A stretch of 64,000 nucleotides of DNA from assembly GCA_016617495.1 (NCBI GenBank), contig WYCU01000005.1:62001-126000 (forward strand), given 5' to 3'. The position numbers were made by a program, and so were the translations under genes. Each line of letters starts with the position of its first letter. The first letter of the stretch is position 1. This DNA comes from Azonexaceae bacterium s22. Its GTDB lineage: Bacteria > Pseudomonadota > Gammaproteobacteria > Burkholderiales > Rhodocyclaceae. Below the pieces are notes generated by a model, which was not told the DNA's origin, ran no database searches, and saw nothing but the letters and a program-made list of their open reading frames with translations. This document shows positions 1 to 9,925 of this stretch, in pieces.

Positions 1-117
1 TGTCGTCTTCTCGACGTGGCAGGCGCCGACTTTGCCACCGCCGCCACCGGATGACTTTTCCGAGTTGTATCGGCAGTCGCCGCCGATCGGGACGTGAAAC
101 AGCTTTCTCTCGAACAC
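1..117 (-). CDS. possible 5' part of an unidentified gene running off the window
   Basis: On the minus strand a frame stays open from a GTG at 117 to the window edge and encodes a peptide with a Gly5 run and two Cys (GDCRYNSEKSSGGGGGKVG, then ACHVEKTT). Third positions are G/C rich, as in genes here. There is no good ribosome binding site, and the start lies just upstream of the divergent tRNA promoter. I do not recognise the family. It could also be non-coding. Confidence 0.15.
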   Translation of the reverse strand, partial: MFERKLFHVPIGGDCRYNSEKSSGGGGGKVGACHVEKTT

Positions 118-124
118 ACATGGC

Positions 125-153
125 TTGCGGAGAAGCGTAGTTGTGGATATAAT
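125..153 (+). promoter_or_regulatory. sigma70 promoter of tRNA-Phe
   Basis: A TTGCGG -35 element (125-130) and a consensus TATAAT -10 element (148-153) are separated by 17 bp and lie 11 bp before the mature tRNA 5' end. Confidence 0.75.
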
Positions 154-164
154 CTTTTGCTCTT

Positions 165-240
165 GGCCAAGTAGCTCAGTTGGTAGAGCAGCGGATTGAA
201 AATCCGCGTGTCGGTGGTTCGATTCCGCCCTTGGCCACCA
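165..240 (+). tRNA. tRNA-Phe (GAA)
   Basis: This is a 76-nt cloverleaf with acceptor stem GGCCAAG/CTTGGCC and an encoded CCA end. The anticodon arm GCGGA-TTGAAAA-TCCGC carries anticodon GAA, and the T-arm contains GGTTCGATTCC. It has its own promoter and intrinsic terminator, so it is a single-gene transcription unit. Confidence 0.97.
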
Positions 241-248
241 AGAACTCA

Positions 249-284
249 AAAAAACGGCAACCCTCACGGTTGCCGTTTTTTTTC
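249..284 (+). terminator. intrinsic terminator of tRNA-Phe
   Basis: Stem AACGGCAACC pairs with GGTTGCCGTT around a short CTCAC loop, followed by a run of eight T. It starts about 10 nt after the tRNA CCA end. Confidence 0.9.
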
Positions 285-330
285 GACATGCGGCAGCGTC
301 GTATGTTGTTGTTCCAGTTGAGGGGCTGCC

Positions 331-537
331 ATGGCTCGTAATGCTCGGACACTGCTTGTGGTGTCCTTACTCCCGTTCGTGCTGCAAGCTTGTGTCGTCG
401 TCACAGTCGCGGATGCTGCGGTGACAGTGGTTGCGACTGGCGTCAAAGTCGGGGCGGCCGTCGTAGGCACGACGGTCGATGTCGCTGCGGCGGGTGTCAA
501 GGCCGTTGCCGGTAGCGATGACGACGAAAAGAACTGA
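331..537 (+). CDS. small Ala/Val-rich lipoprotein
   Basis: This is a 68-residue protein with an N-terminal Arg, a hydrophobic stretch and a lipobox LLPFVLQAC, predicting cleavage before the Cys at about residue 21 and lipid anchoring. The rest is a low-complexity Val/Ala/Gly repeat (VVATGVKVGAAVVG, then VDVAAAGVKAVAG) ending in an acidic tail SDDDEKN. The pattern resembles very small proteobacterial lipoproteins of unknown function with alternating VG/AV repeats. Its role is unknown. Start chosen at ATG 331 behind GAGGGGCTGCC. Confidence 0.75.
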   Translation: MARNARTLLVVSLLPFVLQACVVVTVADAAVTVVATGVKVGAAVVGTTVDVAAAGVKAVAGSDDDEKN

Positions 538-674
538 TCCCGCTAATCGTCGCTTGTGGCGGATTGCGGTGCCGCTTCCCCGGTATGTGAAATTGTTCAC
601 CGCCGTTGAATGGTGAAGGTGCGACAATGAAGCCGCGTGCTATTCGGCGTGTTTGTTAAATCGGAGCAGGTCAA

Positions 675-860
675 TTGGGCTCAGGCAAGGATCAAAACAA
701 TCGGCGCATCCGGGAAGACCGGAGAGGGGAAGATCTCGGTCCGCCGTCCGGGTGGACGGAACGTCGTCACTCGGTTGAGCGGCGCAAACCCGAAGTGAAG
801 GAAATTACGTTTTCCGAATGGATCGCGTGCATGCGTGCGCAGATCGTCCGACGCGATTAA
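675..860 (+). CDS. small Arg-rich protein (RR..DRR..GPP..ERR motif)
   Basis: About 61 residues starting at TTG 675 behind GGAGCAGG. It has no signal peptide or membrane segment. The centre reads RREDRRGEDLGPP (with one offset residue), then TERR and VERR, then an aromatic/acidic segment ITFSEWIACM. The same order of motifs is seen in the gene at 15434-15637 (minus), so the two are likely paralogs about 15 kb apart. Strong positive charge suggests binding to nucleic acid, an acidic partner or a nucleotide, but this is conjecture. No named family recognised. Confidence 0.55.
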   Translation: MGSGKDQNNRRIREDRRGEDLGPPSGWTERRHSVERRKPEVKEITFSEWIACMRAQIVRRD

Positions 861-894
861 CTGACTGATCGCATCGCAGTCATCCCGAATATAT

Positions 895-1143
895 TTATTC
901 CGCCTGAGCGGCCGGTGCTTCTTGTGTTGCCTGATTTTCCGGCACCGGGGCGGGTATTGTCGCCGGCGCGGGCACAGGGGCGGTTACCACGCTGGCATCG
1001 CCGCTGGCGCCGAGCAAGCTTGGCGCGACGCGCAGCGGCTCCGACGACACCACATTCTTGTTCCGCGGGGCGTCTTTGTCCGTTGCACAGGCGGAACACA
1101 GGGCCGTGGCGAGTATCAGGGCGGAGAGAGCAGTGGAGCGCAT
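895..1143 (-). CDS. small Pro/Ala-rich lipoprotein
   Basis: 82 residues. The N-terminus MRSTALSALILATALCSAC is a lipoprotein signal with Cys at position 19. The C-terminal half is rich in Pro, Ala and Val (VTAPVPAPATIPAPVPEN), typical of a cell-wall-spanning or unstructured periplasmic linker. It is divergent from sixA. No enzymatic domain can be seen, and function is unknown. Confidence 0.6.
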   Translation of the reverse strand: MRSTALSALILATALCSACATDKDAPRNKNVVSSEPLRVAPSLLGASGDASVVTAPVPAPATIPAPVPENQATQEAPAAQAE

Positions 1144-1281
1144 GGTCGTTTGATTGGCGAAAGCAAGCTTGAATGATAGCGTTTCGTTATTGAGACGAAT
1201 AGCCATGGTCGCTATTCCATCCTTGAAACGTGGCTGTAATTCAGAGAGGTCATCATGCCGGGTCTTGGTGGAGGGAACAAA

Positions 1282-1737
1282 ATGGACTTGCTGTTGTGGC
1301 GCCATGCCGAGGCAGAGGATGGCGAAGATGATCTCAAGCGGCGTTTGACCGAGCGCGGCGAGCGCCAGGCGCGGCTCATGGCGGCGTGGATACGCGAACA
1401 CCAGCCGAAGAACATGCGCATCATTGTCAGCCCGGCAGTGCGTACGCAACAAACTGCAGAAGCCTTGAAGCTTCCTTTTGAAACGCATCGCAAGATCGGG
1501 CCGGATGCCTGTGTATCGGAATTGATCGCTGCCTCGGGTTGGCCGGATGCCTCCGGGGCGGTGCTGATTGTTGGCCACCAGCCGACGCTGGGGCGGCTTG
1601 CCTCCTTGCTGCTGTCGGGCCAGGAGTCGGATTGGACGATCAAGAAGGGCGCCTTGTGGTGGTTGAGCAATCGCGTTCGGCGCGATGAGTCGCAAACGGT
1701 ACTCAGGGCGGTTTTGCCTGCCGACTTGCTGGAGTAG
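1282..1737 (+). CDS. sixA: phosphohistidine phosphatase SixA
   Basis: About 151 residues of the histidine phosphatase superfamily. The catalytic RHAEAE motif lies at residues 7-12 (LLLWRHAEAED), the second Arg in SPAVRTQQTAE, and the second His in VGHQPTLG. SixA removes phosphate from His residues of phosphotransfer (HPt) domains or PTS proteins. I chose ATG 1282 (GGTGGAGGGAAC just upstream) instead of the in-frame ATG at 1255, because it puts the catalytic RHG/RHA motif at the normal distance from the N-terminus. It is 58 bp upstream of ppk2 on the same strand. Confidence 0.88.
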   Translation: MDLLLWRHAEAEDGEDDLKRRLTERGERQARLMAAWIREHQPKNMRIIVSPAVRTQQTAEALKLPFETHRKIGPDACVSELIAASGWPDASGAVLIVGHQPTLGRLASLLLSGQESDWTIKKGALWWLSNRVRRDESQTVLRAVLPADLLE

Positions 1738-1795
1738 ACAGCGCCAGCGTATTGCCGTGAAATACACCCTTTAAGTCAAAAATAAAGGGAGATCC

Positions 1796-2908
1796 ATGGA
1801 CAAGACGAATAACGCTGGACAAGCGAATACAGAAGCCGCCGTCGAACCGAAGGCACGGGTACGCCGTCAGCGCCCGGTTGAAAAAGGCGATGTGGCACCG
1901 TCGCTGACCCCGGCGGGTATCGAAGGTTTTTCCGTGAATGTCGCGGTCGACGCCGCGCAAGTGGCCAAAATGAGTGCCTTGCGCGATGTGCTTACCGGCT
2001 TGTCGGTCGACGAGTCCGTGGCACTGCTCAAGGGCATGCTCAAGCAGCAGCGCATGCAGGCCGGAGAGGCGACGCCGAATCCCGACGAGGAATTGTCGAA
2101 GGACTGGCGCCACGGCGGCTATCCCTACAAAAACCTCATGCAGCGGCGCAATTACGAGCGCCAGAAATATCGCCTTCAGGTCGAGTTGCTCAAGCTCCAG
2201 GCTTGGGTGAAGGAGACCGGGCAGAAGGTGGTGATTCTCTTCGAAGGCCGTGATGCGGCGGGCAAGGGTGGAACGATCAAGCGCTTCATGGAACACTTGA
2301 ACCCCCGCGGCGCGCGCGTGGTGGCCTTGGAAAAACCGACGGATTTTGAACGCGGGCAGTGGTATTTCCAGCGTTATGTGCAGCACCTGCCCACCAGTGG
2401 CGAAATCGTGCTGTTCGACCGTTCCTGGTACAACCGGGCCGGTGTTGAGCGGGTGATGGGTTTCTGCAGCGATCAGGAATACGCCGAGTTCGTGCGTCAG
2501 GCACCGGAGTTCGAGCGCATGCTGGTGCGCAACGGGACGCATCTGATCAAGTTCTGGTTCTCGGTCAGCCAGGACGAGCAGCGCCGCCGTTTTGGCGAGC
2601 GCAAGGTGCATCCGCTCAAGCAATGGAAACTGTCGCCGATCGACATGGCCTCACTGGACAAATGGGACGACTACACCAAGGCCAAGGAAGCGATGTTCTT
2701 CCATACCGATACGGCCGATGCCCCGTGGACGGTCATCAAATCGAACTGCAAGAAGCGCGCGCGTCTCAATGCCCTGCGCTACATCCTGCACAAGCTGCCT
2801 TACACCAACAAAGATACCGCGCGCATTGGCAACCTCGATCCCTTGATTGTCGGTCGCGCCAATGTGGTCTTTGAGCGCGGGGAGCATGAGGGCGTGCCGA
2901 TTCTCTGA
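1796..2908 (+). CDS. ppk2: polyphosphate kinase 2 family protein
   Basis: 370 residues. The PPK2 core has Walker A EGRDAAGKGG (about residues 150-160), Walker B/lid region LFDRSWYNRAGVERV (about 207-221) and RRRFGERKVHPLKQWKLSP. PPK2 enzymes transfer phosphate between polyphosphate and nucleoside di- or monophosphates. The single-domain architecture preceded by about 100 extra residues matches the PPK2 class that phosphorylates nucleoside diphosphates, but subclass cannot be settled here. The N-terminal extension is low complexity and charged. Start supported by GGGAGATCC before ATG. A copy of the GTCGACCGCGAC core falls in frame near residue 50 (NVAVDAA). Confidence 0.9.
   Translation: MDKTNNAGQANTEAAVEPKARVRRQRPVEKGDVAPSLTPAGIEGFSVNVAVDAAQVAKMSALRDVLTGLSVDESVALLKGMLKQQRMQAGEATPNPDEELSKDWRHGGYPYKNLMQRRNYERQKYRLQVELLKLQAWVKETGQKVVILFEGRDAAGKGGTIKRFMEHLNPRGARVVALEKPTDFERGQWYFQRYVQHLPTSGEIVLFDRSWYNRAGVERVMGFCSDQEYAEFVRQAPEFERMLVRNGTHLIKFWFSVSQDEQRRRFGERKVHPLKQWKLSPIDMASLDKWDDYTKAKEAMFFHTDTADAPWTVIKSNCKKRARLNALRYILHKLPYTNKDTARIGNLDPLIVGRANVVFERGEHEGVPIL
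1939..1952 (-). repeat. dispersed GTCGACCGCGAC element, copy 1 (in ppk2)
   Basis: Minus-strand reading gives GTCGACCGCGACAT. Exact 12-bp core, inside ppk2 in frame (Val-Ala-Val-Asp on the plus strand). Confidence 0.5.
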
Positions 2909-2944
2909 GTCATCGCACGCGGCTGATTTTGGCCTGTTTTTTCC

Positions 2945-2960
2945 GGTCGACCGCGACAAT
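2945..2960 (+). repeat. dispersed GTCGACCGCGACAAT element, copy 2 (intergenic)
   Basis: GGTCGACCGCGACAAT lies between ppk2 and the thioesterase gene. It is preceded by GATTTTGGCCTG and six T, and forms one arm of a near-perfect hairpin CCGGTCGACCG / CGGTCGGCCGG. Confidence 0.8.
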
Positions 2961-2983
2961 CGGTCGGCCGGGAAAGGCGGGGG

Positions 2984-3490
2984 TCAGCTGACCACGTAGG
3001 CCGCGCATCCGGTGGCGATCAAGGTGCCGGATTCATTTTCCAACTGCATCTGTACCGAGGCAATCCGCCCGCCGAGCCGCGTGACGCGACCGGTGGCGAG
3101 GAATTGCTTGCCGATGCCCTGATGCAGGAAATCGGTGCGCAAATCGATTGTGCCGATGCGCCCAAAGCGATGGGCGACCTCCTCCGCGGACTCGCTGCGA
3201 AATTTTTCCGCAATGGCGAGGGTTACCGCAAATCCGCCCACCGTATCCAGAACCGCGGCAATCACGCCGCCGTGCAAGCGGCCGTGCTGGTAGTGGCCGA
3301 CTAGTTCCGGGCGCATGGCAAAGGCTAGCTGCGGCTTGTGCGGGTCGAAGGAGGCGACCTTGAGCCCCAGCACCTCATTGAAGCGCAGCTTGTGCTCAAA
3401 AATCTGACGCAACATGGCGTCCAGCCGGCGCTGTTCGGACTCGTCGCGACGAGGGGCTTGCGGTTCGGTCATGGGGGATTTCACGGTCAT
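2984..3490 (-). CDS. hotdog-fold thioesterase family protein (YigI/PaaI type)
   Basis: 168 residues. The hotdog signature LHGGVIAAVLDTVGG (catalytic helix with G-G and Asp) and the segment TIDLRTDFLHQG are those of PaaI-like acyl-CoA thioesterases, which hydrolyse short or aromatic acyl-CoAs. Substrate unknown. ATG 3490 is preferred because GGGGTCATTTC precedes it on the minus strand. An upstream in-frame start at 3538 would add 16 atypical residues, and ATG 3475 lacks a ribosome binding site. Convergent with ppk2. Confidence 0.8.
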   Translation of the reverse strand: MTVKSPMTEPQAPRRDESEQRRLDAMLRQIFEHKLRFNEVLGLKVASFDPHKPQLAFAMRPELVGHYQHGRLHGGVIAAVLDTVGGFAVTLAIAEKFRSESAEEVAHRFGRIGTIDLRTDFLHQGIGKQFLATGRVTRLGGRIASVQMQLENESGTLIATGCAAYVVS

Positions 3491-3535
3491 GAAATGACCC
3501 CATTCTATCCATACGCATTGGTATGGAAAAGAGGG

Positions 3536-3568
3536 CAAAAAAAGGCGACGGTAGTGAGCCGTCGCCTA
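3536..3568 (-). terminator. intrinsic terminator of the aceE-aceF-lpdA operon
   Basis: On the minus strand, AGGCGACGG pairs with CCGTCGCCT, followed by a run of seven or more T. It begins about 40 bp after the lpdA stop codon. Confidence 0.88.
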
Positions 3569-3608
3569 AACCGAACGCCAAGACAACTTGGCGTAACGCA
3601 GAGGTACT

Positions 3609-5381
<1,773 letters not shown>

Positions 5382-5399
5382 TTTGATCTCCTTCCCGGA

Positions 5400-7043
5400 T
5401 TACAGCGCAACGCGACGGAAGTCGGCCAGCAGCTGGGCGACATAAACGTTGAAGCGGGTGGCCAGCGCGCCGTCGATGACGCGATGATCCGCAGTCAGCG
5501 ATAGCGGCAAGGTCAGGCGCGGCACGAATTGCTTGCCGTCCCACACCGGCTTCATCGTCGATTTGTTGACGCCAAGAATGGCGACTTCCGGTGCATTGAC
5601 GATGGGTGCAAAGTACGTGCCGCCGATGCCGCCGAGGCTGGAAATCGTGAAGCAGGCGCCGGACATGTCGGCTGGCTTCAACTTGCCGTCACGTGCTTGC
5701 TTGGCGAGATCGCCGGATTCCTGAGCGATCTCGAAGACCGATTTCTTGTCGGCGTTCTTGATCACCGGCACAACGAGACCATTCGGCGTGTCGGCAGCGA
5801 AACCGATGTTGAAATACTTCTTCAGCACCAGATTGTCGCCGTCCAGCGAGGCGTTGAACTCGGGGTATTTCTGCAAGGCCTTGACGCAGGCTTTGACCAG
5901 AAAAGCGAGCATGGTCAGCTTGGCGCCGCCACCCTTTTCATTTTCCTTGTTCAAAAGGACGCGGAAGGCTTCCAGATCGGTGATGTCGGCGTCTTCGTGA
6001 TAGGTCACGGCCGGGATCATCACCCAGTTGCGCGACAGGTTCTGGCCGGAAATCTTCTTGATGCGGCTGAGCGGCTTGACTTCGACTTCGCCGAACTTGG
6101 AGAAATCGACCTTCGGCCAGGGCAGCAGATCGAGCACGCCACCGCCGGTGACGCCACCCGAAGCCGAGGCCACCGGGCCGGAAATCGCCCCGGACATCAC
6201 GCCCTTGACGTACTTGGTCAGGTCTTCCTTGAGGATGCGGCCTTTGGGGCCGGTGGCGGCGACCTTGGACAGATCGACGCCCAACTCACGGGCGTAGGCG
6301 CGGACCGAGGGCGAAGCGTGTACCTTGGCGCCGATGGGCAGCGCCGGCACCAGTGCCGCCGGGGCGGCAGGTGCGGTCGGGGCAGTTGTCGCGGTCGACG
6401 CTGCGACAGGGGCGGAAACCGCGGCTGGGGCAGGCGCAACGGCAGCCGGCGCAGGTGCAGAAGCACTGGCGGCAGCACCGGTTTCCACCTTGATCAGCAA
6501 CGAACCCTCGCTGACTTTCGAGCCCAGTTGAACGAGCACTTCCTTGACCACGCCGCTGACCGTGCTCGGTACGTCCATCGTGGCCTTGTCGGATTCGAGG
6601 GTGGCAATCGCGTCATCGACCTTGATGCTGTCGCCGACTTTGACGAACAGGTCGATGACCGGCACGTCCGAGAAGTCGCCGATGTCGGGTACCTTGACCT
6701 CGACCACGGCAGCCGCAGCGGCGGGGGTAGCTGCTACAGGGGCGGCGGCAGGTGCCGGGGCTGCTGCGGGGGCAACGGCCGGGGCAACCTCAGCGGCAGC
6801 GCCACCGGTTTCGACCTTGATCAGCAGCGAACCCTCGCTGACCTTGGAACCGAGTTGCACCAGCACTTCCTTGACCACGCCACCCACGGTAGAGGGCACA
6901 TCCATGGTCGCCTTGTCGGATTCGAGGGTGGCGATGGCGTCGTCAACCTTGATCGTGTCGCCGACCTTCACAAACAGGTCGATGACCGGCACGTCGGAAA
7001 AATCGCCGATATCCGGGACTTTGACTTCGATGATTTGGCTCAT
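5400..7043 (-). CDS. aceF: pyruvate dehydrogenase E2, dihydrolipoyl acetyltransferase
   Basis: 547 residues. Two tandem, nearly identical lipoyl domains (about 1-76 and 115-190, each with ESDKATMD) are joined by Ala/Pro linkers. A peripheral subunit-binding domain follows (ASPSVRAYARELGVDLSKV), then the acetyltransferase core ending in the catalytic LTADHRVIDGA. It transfers acetyl from lipoyl to CoA. Middle gene of the operon, 15 bp after aceE. The two lipoyl domains and that of LpdA are almost the same sequence, which suggests recent duplication or gene conversion. Confidence 0.97.
   Translation of the reverse strand: MSQIIEVKVPDIGDFSDVPVIDLFVKVGDTIKVDDAIATLESDKATMDVPSTVGGVVKEVLVQLGSKVSEGSLLIKVETGGAAAEVAPAVAPAAAPAPAAAPVAATPAAAAAVVEVKVPDIGDFSDVPVIDLFVKVGDSIKVDDAIATLESDKATMDVPSTVSGVVKEVLVQLGSKVSEGSLLIKVETGAAASASAPAPAAVAPAPAAVSAPVAASTATTAPTAPAAPAALVPALPIGAKVHASPSVRAYARELGVDLSKVAATGPKGRILKEDLTKYVKGVMSGAISGPVASASGGVTGGGVLDLLPWPKVDFSKFGEVEVKPLSRIKKISGQNLSRNWVMIPAVTYHEDADITDLEAFRVLLNKENEKGGGAKLTMLAFLVKACVKALQKYPEFNASLDGDNLVLKKYFNIGFAADTPNGLVVPVIKNADKKSVFEIAQESGDLAKQARDGKLKPADMSGACFTISSLGGIGGTYFAPIVNAPEVAILGVNKSTMKPVWDGKQFVPRLTLPLSLTADHRVIDGALATRFNVYVAQLLADFRRVAL
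6386..6399 (-). repeat. dispersed GTCGACCGCGACAA element, copy 4 (in aceF linker)
   Basis: Plus-strand TTGTCGCGGTCGAC. It lies in the Ala/Pro/Thr linker between the second lipoyl domain and the subunit-binding domain. Confidence 0.7.
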
Positions 7044-7058
7044 GTTCGTCTCCTCCCG

Positions 7059-9734
7059 TTAAACCGACATCGGATTCGGCTTGGCCGGATCCAGGTTGTA
7101 TTTGACCAGCGCGGCAGCAACTTTTTCTCGTTCGATCTTGCCTTCGTCGGCCAGCGCCTTCAGTGCCGCCAGGGTGACCCAGTGGCGGTCGACCTCGAAA
7201 TGGTGGCGCAGCTTCTCGCGGGTGTCGGAACGGCCAAAGCCATCGGTGCCCAGCGTGACGTAGGTGCCCTTGACGAACGGGCGAATCTGTTCAGCGAAGA
7301 GCTTGATGTAATCGGTGGCGGCAATCACCGGGCCGTCGGTATCCGCCAGCTTCTGCTCGACGTGCGAGAGCTTGGGCTCTTCGAGCGGATGCAGCAGGTT
7401 CCAGCGGGCAACGTCCTGACCGTCGCGGGCCAGTTCGTTGAAAGACGGGCAACCCCAGAGGTCGGCTTCAACGCCCCAGTCGTTCTTGAGCAGATCGGCC
7501 GCCGCGATGACTTCGCGGAAGATGGTCCCGGAGCCCAGCAGTTGCACGCGCAATTTGCCTTCGCCGCCCTTCTTGAAGGCGTACATCCCCTTGATGATGT
7601 CGGCTTCCGCGCCCACTGGCATTTCCGGGTGCTCGTAGTTTTCGTTCATCACGGTGATGTAGTAGAAAACGTCTTCCTGTTCCGCATTCATGCGGCGCAG
7701 GCCATCCTGAACGACAACGGCAACTTCGTACTGGAAGGTCGGGTCGTAGCTGATGCAGTTCGGCACCAGATTGGCCAGGATGTGGCTGTGGCCGTCTTCG
7801 TGTTGCAGCCCTTCGCCGTTCAGCGTCGTGCGGCCAGCGGTGCCGCCGACCAGGAAGCCACGCGCACGTTGGTCACCCGCCGCCCAGACGAGGTCGAGCA
7901 CACGTTGCAGGCCGAACATCGAGTAGCAGATGTAGAAGGGAATGGTCTGGACGTTGTGCACCGAGTAGGACGTCGCGGCGGCGATCCAGTCGCTCATTGC
8001 ACCGGCTTCGTTGATGCCTTCCTGCAAAACCTGACCGTCCTTGGATTCCTTGTAGAACATCAGCTGGTCGTGGTCTTCCGGCACGTAGTTCTGGCCCTGC
8101 TGGTTCCAGATGCCGACAGCGCGGAACATGCCTTCCATACCGAAGGTGCGGGACTCGTCGGGCACGATGGGCACGACATGGCGGCCCACCTGCTTGTCCT
8201 TCAACAGCATGTTCATGATGCGCACGATAGCCATGGTCGTCGACAATTCGCGGCCTTCGCCGGAAGCCTTGAGCAGGGCGGCAAAGGTGTCGAGTGCCGG
8301 AATCGCCAGCGGTGCGGCGGCGCGGCGACGTTGCGGCAGGAACCCGCCCAGTGCCAGGCGGCGTTCGCGCATGTACTGATATTCGGCGGAATCTTCAGCG
8401 AACTTGAGGTAGGGCAGCTCTTCGAGCTGGTCGTCCGGCACCGGCAGGCCAAAGCGGTCACGGAAGCGGCCGATCTGTTCCTTGTCCATCTTCTTTTGCT
8501 GGTGCGAAATGTTCATCGCTTCGCCGGCCTGGCCCATGCCGAAGCCCTTGATGGTCTTGGCCAGGATCAGGGTCGGCGCGCCCTTGTGGGTGACGGCGGC
8601 ATTGTAGGCCGCAAAAATCTTGAAAATGTCGTGGCCGCCACGGTTCAGTTGCCAGATGTCGTCATCGGTCCAATCGGCGACCAGTTCCTTGAGTTCCGGC
8701 GTGTTGAAGAAATGCTCACGGACGTAGGTGCCGTTCTTGGCCTTGAAGGTCTGGTACTCGCCATCGCACAGTTCCATCATGCGCTTCTTGAGAATGCCCT
8801 TCTTGTCGCGGTTGAACAGGGCATCCCAATGCGTGCCCCAGATCAGCTTGATGACGTTCCAGCCGGCGCCACGGAATTCGGATTCGAGTTCCTGAATGAT
8901 CTTGCCGTTGCCGCGCACCGGGCCGTCGAGGCGTTGCAGGTTGCAGTTGATGACGAAAATCAGGTTGTCGAGCTTTTCGCGCCCGGCCATGCCAATCGCG
9001 CCCAGCGATTCGACCTCGTCGGTTTCCCCGTCGCCGAGGAAAGCCCAGACCTTGCGCTGTTCGGCCTTGGCGGCGTCGATCAGGCCGCGCGAAGCGAGGT
9101 ACTTCATGAAACGGGCCTGGTAAATGGCCTGAATCGGGCCAAGGCCCATGGAAACGGTGGGGAACTGCCAGAAATCCGGCATCAGCCAAGGGTGCGGGTA
9201 GGACGAAATGCCCTTGCCGTCGGTTTCCTGGCGGAAATTGTCCATTTGTTCCTCGGTCAGGCGACCGAGCATGAAGGCGCGGGAATAAACACCGGGCACC
9301 GAGTGGCCCTGGAAGAAGATCAGATCGCCATCGTGATCGTTCGAGGGGGCGTGCCAGAAGTGCGAAAAGCCGACGTCGTAGAGGGCGGCGGCCGAAGCGA
9401 AGGAAGCAATATGGCCGCCAACGTTGGTGTCCTTGTTGGCACGGACGACCATGGCCATGGCGTTCCAGCGGATGTAGGAGTGGATCTTGATCTCCATGTC
9501 CGGATTGCCGGGGTACTTCGGCTGCTGGTCGGCGGGGATGGTGTTGATGTATTCGGTGTTGGCGGAGTAGGGGATGTCGATCCCATCCTCGCGGGCCTGG
9601 TCGATCAGCTTCTCGATCAGGTAATGCGCCCGTTGCGGGCCTTCCTGGGTAATGACGCCGTCGAGAGCGTCAATCCATTCCTTGGTTTCCTGCGGATCGA
9701 TGTCGGCAGCTTGATTGTTCGGCTGATCGGCCAT
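7059..9734 (-). CDS. aceE: pyruvate dehydrogenase E1, homodimeric type
   Basis: 891 residues, the usual length of the single-chain alpha2-type E1. It decarboxylates pyruvate with thiamine diphosphate and acetylates the E2 lipoyl group. The ThDP motif begins GDGETDE and ends NCNLQRLDGPVRGN. The N-terminal DIDPQETKEWIDALD and C-terminal GTDGFGRSDTREKLR are typical. First gene of the operon. ATG 9734 is preceded by GGAG. A pair of 10-bp direct repeats 100-130 bp upstream may be a regulator site. Confidence 0.98.
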   Translation of the reverse strand: MADQPNNQAADIDPQETKEWIDALDGVITQEGPQRAHYLIEKLIDQAREDGIDIPYSANTEYINTIPADQQPKYPGNPDMEIKIHSYIRWNAMAMVVRANKDTNVGGHIASFASAAALYDVGFSHFWHAPSNDHDGDLIFFQGHSVPGVYSRAFMLGRLTEEQMDNFRQETDGKGISSYPHPWLMPDFWQFPTVSMGLGPIQAIYQARFMKYLASRGLIDAAKAEQRKVWAFLGDGETDEVESLGAIGMAGREKLDNLIFVINCNLQRLDGPVRGNGKIIQELESEFRGAGWNVIKLIWGTHWDALFNRDKKGILKKRMMELCDGEYQTFKAKNGTYVREHFFNTPELKELVADWTDDDIWQLNRGGHDIFKIFAAYNAAVTHKGAPTLILAKTIKGFGMGQAGEAMNISHQQKKMDKEQIGRFRDRFGLPVPDDQLEELPYLKFAEDSAEYQYMRERRLALGGFLPQRRRAAAPLAIPALDTFAALLKASGEGRELSTTMAIVRIMNMLLKDKQVGRHVVPIVPDESRTFGMEGMFRAVGIWNQQGQNYVPEDHDQLMFYKESKDGQVLQEGINEAGAMSDWIAAATSYSVHNVQTIPFYICYSMFGLQRVLDLVWAAGDQRARGFLVGGTAGRTTLNGEGLQHEDGHSHILANLVPNCISYDPTFQYEVAVVVQDGLRRMNAEQEDVFYYITVMNENYEHPEMPVGAEADIIKGMYAFKKGGEGKLRVQLLGSGTIFREVIAAADLLKNDWGVEADLWGCPSFNELARDGQDVARWNLLHPLEEPKLSHVEQKLADTDGPVIAATDYIKLFAEQIRPFVKGTYVTLGTDGFGRSDTREKLRHHFEVDRHWVTLAALKALADEGKIEREKVAAALVKYNLDPAKPNPMSV

Positions 9735-9841
9735 TTTGTTCGTCTCCTACGTGGGTTTTCGTTCTGTCTCGCCGGGTAAGCAAGACCACTCTAGCTCTTG
9801 CCGGGTCGGTTCGCGAGCCCGGGTTTACACCTACTTCAGTT

Positions 9842-9871
9842 TTCGCATTGTAAAAACAACATTCGCATTGT
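9842..9871. promoter_or_regulatory. paired direct repeat upstream of aceE, possible operator
   Basis: TTCGCATTGT occurs twice with a period of exactly 20 bp (9842-9851, 9862-9871). The second copy runs into ATTGTGCAAT, itself nearly palindromic. Same-face spacing on the helix and position in the aceE leader suggest a regulator site. The regulator is unknown. Confidence 0.4.
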
Positions 9872-9925
9872 GCAATATGGTCGACGATGTTTTTTGGGTA
9901 TGGTTTTCCCCAATGGGTATTCGAT

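Noticed and set aside
5529-9779. Open frame of about 1400 codons on the plus strand opposite aceE and aceF
   Set aside because: Pure antisense frame of high-GC coding DNA. The minus strand carries complete PDH E1/E2 with catalytic motifs, and the plus-strand peptide is low in structure and matches nothing.
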